Assembly: GCA_027619655.1 (NCBI GenBank)
Contig: JAQCHR010000130.1
Location: forward strand, 1 to 8,523
DNA: 8,523 nucleotides
Reading direction: 5' to 3'
Origin: Pseudomonadota bacterium
GTDB taxonomy: Bacteria; Pseudomonadota; Alphaproteobacteria; UBA8366; GCA-2717185
Positions 1 to 6,486 of this stretch are shown here, piece after piece. Below the pieces are notes generated by a model, which was given only the letters and a program-made list of their open reading frames with translations, was not told the origin of the DNA and ran no database searches. The translations under genes and the position numbers were made by a program. How positions within the stretch are numbered: position 1 is the stretch's first letter; each line of letters opens with the position of its first letter.

Positions 1-335
1 TTGGCGCCCGCGGCCTCGATCCGGCCGCCCTCCCCGTCGGGAACCCGGCGCCAGAAGACATTGTCCTCGCGACCGGTATAGATGCCGATGGTCGCCCACA
101 TTTCATGATTATGCGGCATGATCGTCATATACGGCGCCCAGATGACATTGATGATCGTCAGGGTTTCCGACGAGTGTATTTTCCGGATTTCGCTTTTCGT
201 CGGCGCGCCCAGGCCTTTCAGGACCGCGGCGGGGTCAGACATCGCCCGCGCCATAACCTCGCGCACCGCCTTCTGGCTGTCACTGCCCGCGATGGCGGAT
301 TTGCAGTCCTCGATAAACCGTTCCGTGTCGAACAT
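1..335 (-). CDS. Cupin / cysteine-dioxygenase-like protein, C-terminus cut off by window edge
   Basis: The 5' end is complete: ATG at 335-333 reading leftwards, with a GGAGGG Shine-Dalgarno at 344-349, 8 bases upstream. The frame stays open for 111 codons to the window edge. Residues 1-50 look helical and polar. From about residue 55 the sequence turns into beta-strand-like segments (TLTIINVIWAPYMTIMPHNH). The motif P-H75-N-H77-E-M-W, followed by a G-I-Y-x-G turn at about 84-88, matches the metal-binding first cupin motif of cysteine-dioxygenase-like proteins, in which two histidines bind iron. The expected third histidine lies beyond the edge. It is probably a cytosolic non-heme iron, thiol-dioxygenase-like enzyme; the substrate is unknown. 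It is divergent from the transporter at 481. The family call is fairly sure, the exact activity is not. Confidence 0.8.
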   Translation of the reverse strand, partial: MFDTERFIEDCKSAIAGSDSQKAVREVMARAMSDPAAVLKGLGAPTKSEIRKIHSSETLTIINVIWAPYMTIMPHNHEMWATIGIYTGREDNVFWRRVPDGEGGRIEAAGA

Positions 336-480
336 GCTGTCAGCCCTCCGTCTTCTCCGACCAATGCAACCACCTTTCATTCACCATACCCTATATGTTC
401 GGATCGGGATTTGCACTGGCGCAAGCCCCTCGCGAGGCTTATCAAGCCGCGAACAGACCGAACCGAAGGGCGCATCCGCG
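336..480. promoter_or_regulatory. Divergent intergenic region between cupin gene and transporter gene
   Basis: These 145 bases must hold the start signals of both diverging genes. The segment 361-410 is more AT-rich than its surroundings. A perfect 10-base palindrome, CCTCGCGAGG, lies at 428-437 inside a wider AAGCC...GGCTT hairpin (423-440) and could be an operator. No convincing -35/-10 pair was found on either strand. The divergent arrangement is seen; the operator role is a guess. Confidence 0.3.
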
Positions 481-1371
481 ATGCCGCGCATTTTCCGCCA
501 TCCTGCCGCCCGCACCCTGCTGCTGACCTGTTGCGCCATGCTGTGTTTTGCCGCCAACTCGGTGCTGTGCCGGCTGGCGATGGGGCCGGGCCTCATCGAC
601 GCGGCGGGCTTCACCAGCGTGCGGGCGATCTCCGGCGCGCTGACGCTGGGGCTGATCCTGGCGTTGCGGCCCGGCAATCACGACCGAGTCGCCGCCGACT
701 GGCGCATGGCGCTGATGCTGTTCACCTATATGATCTTCTTTTCCTTCGCCTATCTGTCGCTCAGCACCGGCACCGGGGCGCTGGTCCTGTTCGGCGCGGT
801 CCAGCTTACGATGTTCGCGGCGGGCCTGCGCGGCGGCGAGCATTTCCCGCTGCTGTCCTGGACCGGCCTGCTGCTGGCCATCGGCGGGCTGGTCTATCTC
901 GTTTCGCCGGGCGTGACCGCCCCCGACCCGCTGGGCGCCGCGCTGATGGCGATCGCCGGAATCGCCTGGGGGATCTACTCGCTGCTGGGCCGGGGCGTCG
1001 GCGATCCGCTGCAGGCGACCGCGAAGAACTTCTTCCTGGCGGCGCCGCTCGTGTTGCTGGCAAACCTGCTGTTTCTCGATGACCTGAGCGCCTCGCCGGA
1101 AGGCCTGGCCCTGGCCGTGGCCTCCGGCGCGCTGGCATCGGGCTGCGGCTACGCCATCTGGTATGCCGTGCTCCCCCTTATGCCGGCGACGCGCGCGGCA
1201 ACCGTCCAGCTATCCGTGCCCGCCATCGCGGCATTTTTCGGGGTCGTGCTTCTTTCGGAAGACATCACCCTGCGGCTGCTGCTTGCTTCCGCCGCGACGC
1301 TGGGCGGGGTCGTTATCGTGTTGATGCAGCGCGCGGTAAAGGCGGGTCCCCATAGGCGGCTTGCCCCTTGA
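481..1371 (+). CDS. EamA/DMT-superfamily transporter, 10 predicted TM helices
   Basis: This 296-residue inner-membrane protein has about ten hydrophobic segments (roughly 12-32, 42-62, 75-95, 97-115, 125-143, 150-170, 182-199, 208-228, 240-260 and 264-283). They form two five-helix repeats, the typical build and length of drug/metabolite transporters with paired EamA domains. The second repeat carries the usual segments AGIAWGIYSLLGRG (159-172) and the helix-9 run AATVQLSVPAIAAFFGVVLL. It ends in a basic cytosolic tail. Family members export amino acids, purines or other small metabolites; the substrate here is not predictable. I chose the ATG at 481 because the open frame upstream (from 118) overlaps the divergent cupin gene and encodes no transporter sequence, while GAAGGG at 465-470 lies 10 bases before this ATG. 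Confidence 0.9.
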   Translation: MPRIFRHPAARTLLLTCCAMLCFAANSVLCRLAMGPGLIDAAGFTSVRAISGALTLGLILALRPGNHDRVAADWRMALMLFTYMIFFSFAYLSLSTGTGALVLFGAVQLTMFAAGLRGGEHFPLLSWTGLLLAIGGLVYLVSPGVTAPDPLGAALMAIAGIAWGIYSLLGRGVGDPLQATAKNFFLAAPLVLLANLLFLDDLSASPEGLALAVASGALASGCGYAIWYAVLPLMPATRAATVQLSVPAIAAFFGVVLLSEDITLRLLLASAATLGGVVIVLMQRAVKAGPHRRLAP

Positions 1372-1396
1372 TTTTTCAACCCTGTTTTCATACGAC
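1368..1396 (+). promoter_or_regulatory. Possible promoter before the hypothetical gene and pstB
   Basis: TTGATT at 1368-1373, overlapping the transporter stop codon, and TACGAC at 1391-1396 are separated by 17 bases. The match to a sigma-70 promoter is 4/6 and 3/6, so it is weak. The region 1372-1400 is locally AT-rich compared with the genes on either side, which fits a promoter. No clear Pho box (two CTGTCAT-like units 11 bases apart) is present. Confidence 0.25.
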
Positions 1397-1456
1397 TGCA
1401 ACATTCCGGCGCTACTGTCGGATTGCTCGGCGCAGGAATGCCGCTGCACCCAAGGC

Positions 1457-1846
1457 ATGGACCCTCTCATAACGCCTGAGATATGGCTGGAGTTTCCGGA
1501 TAGCGTGGAACAGTCAAAACCCCTCTCAGAGTTACTGAATAGCGCGGCAACGCTGAGTTCGGCCGTCGTCGCGCTACTGGATACCTATCCGGACATCACC
1601 ATTGGCAACCTGCTGGCGGCGGAAACGGCGGAGTTTTTCGAACTGGGCTGGGAACCTACCCCGGCCCACCGGGACTGCGCCTATCTCGTCGCAATTCTGG
1701 AAATTCTGCGGCCCGTCGGCCGCATGCATGGCGACCTGCCGCTGGCGCAGGCATTCAGGCTGCTCGCTGAATCCGGCGACTGCGGCAACCCCGATATCGC
1801 CGCCGCCCTGTCGGCGATATCGGAGGCAGCGCAACAAACGGCGTAA
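1457..1846 (+). CDS. Small protein of unknown function upstream of pstB
   Basis: I do not recognise this 129-residue protein. It is acidic and probably soluble and mostly helical, with alternating Leu/Ala-rich stretches (PLSELLNSAATLSSAVVALL, about 22-41). There is no signal peptide, membrane helix or metal motif; cysteines are few. Third positions are strongly G/C from about 1570 to the stop, which supports real coding. The same frame is open back to a TTG at 1361, but 1361-1456 is AT-richer and overlaps the transporter end, so I prefer the ATG at 1457. Its Shine-Dalgarno is poor (AAGG only 2-5 bases upstream), so the start is the least certain part. It ends 31 bases before pstB on the same strand and is probably co-transcribed; a functional link to phosphate uptake is only suggested by this position. 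Confidence 0.65.
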   Translation: MDPLITPEIWLEFPDSVEQSKPLSELLNSAATLSSAVVALLDTYPDITIGNLLAAETAEFFELGWEPTPAHRDCAYLVAILEILRPVGRMHGDLPLAQAFRLLAESGDCGNPDIAAALSAISEAAQQTA

Positions 1847-1877
1847 GGCTGCGTTATTCGGGGCAGCGAGGAGATCC

Positions 1878-2693
1878 ATGGAAGTTCACCTGGACCAGGG
1901 GCTTCATGTCAGCAAGCACCATCATCTGGCGGCCGCGCAGGTCAAGGTCGATATTGACAGTCTGAATTTCTGGTATGGCCACAAGCAGGCCCTGTTCGAT
2001 ATCAATCTCGCCATATTCGAGCACGAGGTTACTGCCTTCATCGGGCCTTCGGGTTGCGGCAAGTCGACTTTGCTCTGCTGCCTCAACCGCATCAACGATA
2101 CGCTCGACCATACCCGCCTGACCGGCCGGATCACACTTGACGGCGCGGACATCTATGCCCCGGATGTCGATCCGGTCGAGGTCCGCCGGCGTTTCGGATG
2201 GGTCGCCCAGAAACCCAACCCCTTTCCGTCCTCGGTATACAAGAACATCGCCTATGGTCCGTGGATACAGCAGCTCGTCAACAACAAGGCGGAAACCGAC
2301 GAGGTCGTCGAGCGATCGTTGAAGCGCGCCGGTATGTGGGATGAAATCAAGGATCGCCTCAACGAGCGCGGCACCGAACTGTCCGGCGGCCAGCAGCAGC
2401 GCCTGTGTATTGCGCGGGCCATTGCAACCAACCCGCAGGTCATTCTGATGGACGAACCCTGCTCCGCCCTGGACCCGGTGACCACGGCAATCATCGAGGA
2501 CCTCATCGACGAACTGCGCCAGTACTACACCATCGTTATCATCACCCATAACATGCAGCAGGCGGCGCGGGTATCCCAGCGCACCGCCTTCTTCCACCTC
2601 GGCAGACTGCTCGAAGCCGGGGAATCGGAACAGATATTCACCCATCCGAAAACTCGGCAGTGTGAGGACTACATTACCGGACGATACGGTTAG
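1878..2693 (+). CDS. pstB: Phosphate ABC transporter ATP-binding protein PstB
   Basis: PstB is the cytosolic ATPase that powers the high-affinity PstSCAB phosphate importer and, with PhoU, takes part in phosphate sensing. All ABC motifs are intact in 271 residues: Walker A GPSGCGKST (56-64), Q-loop Q111 in WVAQKPNPFP, signature LSGGQQQRLCIARAIA (168-183), Walker B VILMDE (188-193, catalytic E193), D-loop SALD (196-199) and switch H224 in ITHNMQQAARVS. The PNPFP segment and the C-terminal EDYITGRYG are hallmarks that separate PstB from other ABC ATPases. It is about 14 residues longer than E. coli PstB, owing to an N-terminal extension containing HHH. AGGAG at 1869-1873 is 4 bases before the ATG. 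No pstS, pstC, pstA or phoU lies in the window, so here it is an orphan or second copy preceded by an unknown small gene. Confidence 0.95.
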   Translation: MEVHLDQGLHVSKHHHLAAAQVKVDIDSLNFWYGHKQALFDINLAIFEHEVTAFIGPSGCGKSTLLCCLNRINDTLDHTRLTGRITLDGADIYAPDVDPVEVRRRFGWVAQKPNPFPSSVYKNIAYGPWIQQLVNNKAETDEVVERSLKRAGMWDEIKDRLNERGTELSGGQQQRLCIARAIATNPQVILMDEPCSALDPVTTAIIEDLIDELRQYYTIVIITHNMQQAARVSQRTAFFHLGRLLEAGESEQIFTHPKTRQCEDYITGRYG

Positions 2694-2718
2694 GAATCGT
2701 CTTCCGGCCGATAGCACC

Positions 2719-2780
2719 AGATCGAATTCACATGGTTGATGAATCGCCAAAGGCGCTTTCAATCAACCATGATCTGATCT
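2719..2780 (+). repeat. 62-base palindromic repeat, copy A
   Basis: This is an imperfect inverted repeat starting 26 bases after the pstB stop. The arms are AGATC...ATGGTTGATGAATCGCC and GGCGCTTTCAATCAACCAT...GATCT, closing on an AAA loop; the inner stem ATGGTTGAT/ATCAACCAT pairs perfectly over 9 bases. It has the same length as copy B (52 of 62 identical, same orientation) and as the reverse complement of copy C (50 of 62). The architecture is like REP/BIME elements: short, intergenic, palindromic and multi-copy. A likely role is transcript 3'-end formation or protection for pstB; there is no T-tract, so intrinsic termination is uncertain. Confidence 0.85.
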
Positions 2781-2781
2781 A

Positions 2782-2931
2782 GCAGGCTGCTGAAAAAGTC
2801 TGTTCAATAGGCAGGTTACGAAACGATAGAATCGGGTGAGGCGAGTATTTGTACGAATAGAATCTAAAATGATCTATCGCCGCATTACTATTGCGCAAAA
2901 CTTTCCTCAAAATACTTTTTGAGCAGCCTGT
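2782..2931. mobile_element. MITE-like non-coding element with 18-base terminal inverted repeats
   Basis: The left end, GCAGGCTGCTGAAAAAGT (2782-2799), matches the reverse complement of the right end (2914-2931) at 16 of 18 bases. A TA dinucleotide abuts each side (2780-2781 and 2932-2933), as expected for a TA target duplication. The 150-base body is clearly AT-richer than the flanking genes and has no open frame of note, so it looks like a miniature element moved by a transposase elsewhere. The ends resemble those I remember from several insertion sequences (GGCTGCTGAAAAAG type), but I cannot name the family. With the two palindromes beside it, it fills the 334-base gap 2694-3027, which holds no gene. 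It separates the oxidoreductase from pstB and may carry that gene's promoter. Confidence 0.7.
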
Positions 2932-2937
2932 TAAGTC

Positions 2938-2999
2938 AGATCAGATTCACATGATTGTTGAATCGCCAACGGCGGTTCCGATCAGCCATGATCTGATCC
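2938..2999 (+). repeat. 62-base palindromic repeat, copy B
   Basis: This copy has the same orientation as copy A and identical length, with 10 differences. Outer arms AGATCAGAT and ATCTGATC pair; the inner stem has more mismatches than copy A (for example the ATGATTG/CAGCCAT arm), but CGCC/GGCG around the loop is kept. It ends 16 bases before the Shine-Dalgarno of the oxidoreductase gene, so it lies in that gene's 5' leader, unlike copies A and C, which lie at gene ends. Confidence 0.85.
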
Positions 3000-3015
3000 A
3001 GGGACACGCCATTGC

Positions 3016-3021
3016 GGGAGG
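3016..3021 (+). promoter_or_regulatory. Ribosome binding site of the GMC oxidoreductase
   Basis: GGGAGG lies 6 bases before the ATG at 3028. It fixes this start against another open frame (3012-3554) that begins nearby but has no recognisable product. Confidence 0.8.
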
Positions 3022-3027
3022 AAAAGA

Positions 3028-4650
3028 ATGGCATCGAGCGAAGACGAATACACCTATATCATCGCCGGTGCGGGGTCGGCGGGTTGCGTGCTGGCGAACC
3101 GGCTGTCGACGGACCCGAAGAACCGGGTGCTGCTGCTGGAAGCGGGCACGAAGGACAGCTATCCGTGGATTCACATCCCGGTCGGCTATTTCAAGACCGC
3201 GATGAACCCCAAAACCGACTGGTGCTTCGAAACCGAAACGGACCCGGGGCTGAACGGCCGTTCGATTCCCTATCCGCGCGGCAAGGTGCTGGGCGGATCC
3301 AGCTCCATCAACGGGTTGGTCTATATCCGCGGGCAGAGCCACGATTACGACCAGTGGCGCCAGCTTGGCAATGCGGGCTGGTCCTGGGACGATGTGCTGC
3401 CCTATTTCAAGAAGGCGGAAGACCAGCAGCGCGGGGAAAACGAAACCCACGGTGTGGGCGGGCCGCTGGCGGTATCGGATATTTCGTTCACGCGCGGGTT
3501 TTCCAGCGCCTTCATCGACGCGGCGGCGGAAGTCGGCATTCCCCGGACCGATGATTTCAATTCCGGCGACCAGGAAGGCGTCGGTTTCTATCAGCTGACG
3601 ACCCGCAACGGCCGCCGCTGCAGCGCCGCCGTTGGATACCTGAACCCCGTAAAGCATCGCAGCAACCTCACCATCACGACGGAAGCGCTGGTTCATCGGG
3701 TGGTTTTCGAGGGAAAACGCGCCGTCGGTATCGAGTTTTCCGTCAACGGGGAGAAACGGATCGCGCGCGTCACGAAGGATGGCGGCGAAGTGCTGCTGTC
3801 CTGCGGCGCCGTCGCCTCGCCGAAGGTATTGCAGCTTTCCGGGGTCGGTCCGGCACCGGTGCTGCAGGAATTCGGGATCGGGATGGTGCATGAACTGCCG
3901 GGAGTCGGCATGAACCTGCAGGATCACCTGGCCGCCCGCTCGGTATACAAGACCAATGAGCCGTCGCTGAACAACGAGGTCAACAGTATCCTGGGCAAGA
4001 TCCGTATCGGCCTTGAATACGCGCTGTTCCGCAAGGGGCCGATGACCATCGCCGCCGGGCATGTGGGCATGTTCGCCAAGACGCGGCCCGACCTGGAAAC
4101 GCCGGATGTGCAGTTCCACGTCATCCCGCTCAGCATTACGGGTGTCGGCAAGGCGTTGCACAAATTCGCCGCGTTCACCGCATCCGTCTGCCAGTTGCGC
4201 CCCGAATCGCGCGGCCATGTAGTGATCAAGTCGACAGACCCGTCGGTCGATCCGGCAATCCATCCGAACTATCTGTCGACCGTGAACGACCAGCAGACCA
4301 TCGTGGACGGGCTCAGGCTGTCCCGGAAGATCATGGCCACGCCGACCATGAAAAAACTAGTGATCGAGGAATTCGCCCCCGGCCCCGCCACGCAGACCGA
4401 TGAACAACTGCTGCAATTCGCGCGCGACACGGGCTCGACCGTTTATCACCCGGTCAGCACCTGCAAGATGGGGCCGGATTCCATGGCCGTGGTCGATGAA
4501 CGGCTGCGCGTGCACGGCATGCAGGGCTTGCGGGTTGTCGATGCCTCGATCATGCCGACGCTGAATTCGGGCAATACGAACGCGCCGACGATCATGATCG
4601 CCGAAAAAGCCGCCGACATGATCCTGCAGGACCGCCGTAGCGCGGCATGA
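3028..4650 (+). CDS. GMC-family FAD-dependent oxidoreductase (choline/alcohol dehydrogenase-like)
   Basis: The 540-residue length is typical of bacterial GMC dehydrogenases. In order: N-terminal FAD Rossmann motif G14-A-G-S-A-G19, with the ribose-binding acid E38 at the end of the second strand (VLLLEAG); GMC signature 1, GKVLGGSSSINGLVYIRG (85-102); GMC signature 2, GAVASPKVLQLSGVGP (260-275); and the C-terminal active site with H474 (VYHPVSTCKMG) and N518 (SGNTNAPT). The His-Asn spacing of 44 equals the catalytic pair His466/Asn510 of choline oxidase. There is no signal peptide, so it is cytosolic or membrane-associated. The enzyme should oxidise an alcohol by hydride transfer to FAD; the substrate is unknown and a choline-dehydrogenase (BetA) label would be over-specific. 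It is the first gene of a probable operon with the selenoprotein 45 bases downstream. Its promoter must lie in the repeat-filled gap or upstream of it. Confidence 0.93.
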   Translation: MASSEDEYTYIIAGAGSAGCVLANRLSTDPKNRVLLLEAGTKDSYPWIHIPVGYFKTAMNPKTDWCFETETDPGLNGRSIPYPRGKVLGGSSSINGLVYIRGQSHDYDQWRQLGNAGWSWDDVLPYFKKAEDQQRGENETHGVGGPLAVSDISFTRGFSSAFIDAAAEVGIPRTDDFNSGDQEGVGFYQLTTRNGRRCSAAVGYLNPVKHRSNLTITTEALVHRVVFEGKRAVGIEFSVNGEKRIARVTKDGGEVLLSCGAVASPKVLQLSGVGPAPVLQEFGIGMVHELPGVGMNLQDHLAARSVYKTNEPSLNNEVNSILGKIRIGLEYALFRKGPMTIAAGHVGMFAKTRPDLETPDVQFHVIPLSITGVGKALHKFAAFTASVCQLRPESRGHVVIKSTDPSVDPAIHPNYLSTVNDQQTIVDGLRLSRKIMATPTMKKLVIEEFAPGPATQTDEQLLQFARDTGSTVYHPVSTCKMGPDSMAVVDERLRVHGMQGLRVVDASIMPTLNSGNTNAPTIMIAEKAADMILQDRRSAA

Positions 4651-4680
4651 CCTGGTGCGCCTATAATCGCTTTGAATGAC

Positions 4681-4686
4681 AGGGAG
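4681..4686 (+). promoter_or_regulatory. Ribosome binding site that sets the selenoprotein start
   Basis: AGGGAG lies 9 bases before the ATG at 4696. It favours that ATG over an in-frame TTG at 4672, which would place this site inside the coding sequence. A TATAAT hexamer at 4662-4667 lies just upstream but has no -35 partner. Confidence 0.7.
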
Positions 4687-4695
4687 ATTTGGACA

Positions 4696-6426
4696 ATGGA
4701 TACACTGGAAGTCTTCGATCCCAGCGGTGCGACGGAGGTCAGCGTGTTGCACGCGCCCCGGCTGCAGTCGTTGAACGGCAAGACGGTCGCGCTGCTCAGC
4801 GACGATATGTGGCAGGCGCATCGCATGCTGCCGATGATCCGCGAAAAGCTGCAGGCGCTTTACCCGGACGCGACCTTCATTCCGGAAACCGAATTCCCGA
4901 TGGGAACCCGGCAGATGGATACCGAGGAAACCGTCGACATGCTGATCGAACGGGGTGTCGAAGCGGTCATTGTCGGAAACGCCTCCTGAGGCGCCTGCGC
5001 GACAGCATGCGGCCGTGTTGCCGCTCGTATCGAAAGCAGGGGTATCCCGACCGTTATTCTGACCCGCGAGGATTTCGTGGGCGTGGTGCGCAATTCCGTC
5101 GCCGGGCTCGGCTTCGACCAGGATGCCTCCATGGTGATTTTTCCGATTTCGCCCTTCCTGGTCGATAGCGACATTTCGCCGGTCGAGCGGGATGTCCATA
5201 AATTCGCCGAAGGGCTGACCGACTGGAAACCCGCGAGCAGCGAAACCGGTATCCAGAATCCGCCGAAGGTGCGGATCGAGGCCAATGGCTATGAGGCTGC
5301 CTATGACAAGATGAACCGGCAGTTCATCACCAGCGCCTGGGGCGACGGGCTGCCGCTGAATCCGCCGACAGAGGAACGGGTGTCCTGGATCCTGCAGGGG
5401 ACCGACCGTGCGCGCGATTCGTTGATCGGCAAGGTGATGCCGCGTGGCGGCATCGCCACGGTGGAAACCCTCGCGGTTTCGCTGGCCATGTCCGGCGGCC
5501 GGCCGGAATACCTGCCGGTCATGATCGCCGCGGTCGAATGCATCCTCGACCCGGAAATGGAGCACGACAAGTTCCAGGCGACCTCCGGCAGCACCTATCC
5601 TGTGTTGATCGTCAACGGTCCGATCGGCAAGGATATCCGGCTCAATTCCGGCTTTGGCCTGCTGGGTCCCGACCCGCAGCATCCCGCCGGCGTCGCAATC
5701 GGCCGGGCCATCCGGCTCGTCCAGCAGAATGTCGGCGGCGCCCTGCCGGGCGTCGGCACCATGTCGATCTATGGCGCGATGCGCACGACCAATGTGGTCA
5801 TCGCCGAGGACGAGGAAGGCCTGCCAGAAGGCTGGGGGCCTGTCGGTGCCGATTTCGGCGGCGTCGGACCGGGCAAGAACGGAGTCACGGTGATTGTCTC
5901 GACCGGTGCGTCCAACATCGTGCGCCGTGGCGTCGGCAAGGAAACACTGGAGGACGAGGCGTTGCAGAGCCTGTACCGGGTGGCCGCCTATCTGCGCAGC
6001 CCTTCGGCACATTACGTCTGGGGCCATGCCAAGGGAACACCGGGCGCGCTGCTGATGCCGCGGGTCGTGGCGGGGCAACTGGCGTCGCTCGGCTGGACCA
6101 AGGAGAAGATCAAGCAGTTCCTGTGGGACAATTCGAAAATCCCGCATGAGGAGGTCGTCCGTACCGGCCTGCTGCAATGGATCGAAACCGGGGTCGATCC
6201 GGCAACGGTGGCATCCTCCAACGATCCGATGTGGCCGATCTGCCGCGATCCGTCGCAGATCGTCCTCGCGGTCGCCGGCGGTGCGCATCCGACGCATAAT
6301 TTCTGGATGCAGGGCGCCACGCCGAAGGTCGCCACCGCGGCGATCGACGTGCCGAAGGACTGGTACGGGCTGCTGGCGCAGGCCGATGACGATCTCGGTC
6401 CGAGCGGCGATATGTGCCTGATTTAG
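4696..6426 (+). CDS. UGSC-type selenoprotein, Sec98 encoded by in-frame TGA
   Basis: The reading frame opened at 4696 meets TGA at 4987-4989 and then continues open in the same frame to TAG at 6424-6426, giving 576 residues with selenocysteine at 98. The junction reads IVGNAS-U98-GACATACGRVAA: a redox U-x-x-C motif (U98/C101) with a third Cys at 105, at a strand-turn-helix position followed by RIESRGIPTVIL. This matches the UGSC family of (seleno)proteins described from marine metagenomes, with UGAC here in place of UGSC. It also recalls glycine-reductase subunit GrdB, whose Sec sits in a similar U-x-x-C-G-A segment before a helix ending GIP. The large C-terminal part has conserved-looking segments NGPIGKDIRLNSGFGLLGP (307-325), a Gly-rich run near 340-400 and GGAHPTHNFW (528-537, H531/H534). 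Cytosolic; reaction unknown, probably a thiol/selenol redox step. It is probably co-transcribed with the GMC gene. Ordinary gene callers would report two fragments, 4672-4989 and 5077-6426. Confidence 0.85.
4987..5024 (+). promoter_or_regulatory. Sec codon TGA and candidate bacterial SECIS hairpin
   Basis: After the TGA (4987-4989) a perfect 5-base stem GCGGC/GCCGC (5009-5013 with 5020-5024) closes a 6-base loop CGTGTT (5014-5019). The loop starts 24 bases after the TGA and has G as its second base. Bacterial SECIS elements bound by SelB typically place an apical loop about 16-37 bases past UGA with a G among the first two loop bases, so both criteria are met. The short stem and GC-rich context make a chance hairpin possible. 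Confidence 0.55.
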
Positions 6427-6486
6427 ATCAGATCATGGTTGGTCGGAATCGCCTTTGGTGATCCGCCAGCCATGTGAATCTGACCT
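6425..6486 (-). repeat. 62-base palindromic repeat, copy C, between convergent genes
   Basis: Its reverse complement has the same length as copies A and B and matches each at 50 of 62 bases. The outer arms (AGATCAGAT and the facing ATCTGACCT, one G-T pair) and the inner arm ATGGTTGG/CCAGCCAT are kept. One stem pair changes from A-T in copy A to G-C here, as expected for a structure under constraint. The element occupies the whole 58-base space between the stop codons of the selenoprotein and kinase genes and overlaps both. It probably acts as a two-way transcript end. Confidence 0.85.

Noticed and set aside
118..480. N-terminal extension of the transporter frame back to 118
   Set aside because: It runs antisense to the cupin gene, has no membrane-protein character, and the transporter family starts with the helix right after 481.
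1382..1420. Repeated CTG triplets upstream of the hypothetical gene and pstB, checked as a Pho box
   Set aside because: The CTGs lie 14 and 19 bases apart rather than 11, and the CTGTCAT units are not present.
2947..4263. A 438-codon minus-strand open frame opposite the GMC gene
   Set aside because: Antisense shadow: low-complexity Arg/Gly/Ala composition, no motifs, and it overlaps palindrome B and an intact GMC gene.
4662..4667. TATAAT hexamer between the GMC gene and the selenoprotein as an internal promoter
   Set aside because: Perfect -10 match, but the region 15-19 bases upstream (around 4637-4646) has no -35 resemblance and there is no extended -10 TG. It could be chance.
4987..4989. 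TGA as a true stop, leaving a broken gene (pseudogene)
   Set aside because: The frame has only this one stop, coding quality is equal on both sides, and the position is the U of a U-x-x-C motif with a candidate SECIS. A random nonsense mutation would rarely fall there. Not fully excluded without the genome's selenocysteine genes.
4357..6297. A 646-codon open frame on the minus strand opposite the selenoprotein and oxidoreductase end
   Set aside because: It is rich in His, Arg, Asp and Gln with no family pattern, as expected for the antisense of GC-rich coding DNA. The plus strand encodes recognisable proteins over the same bases.
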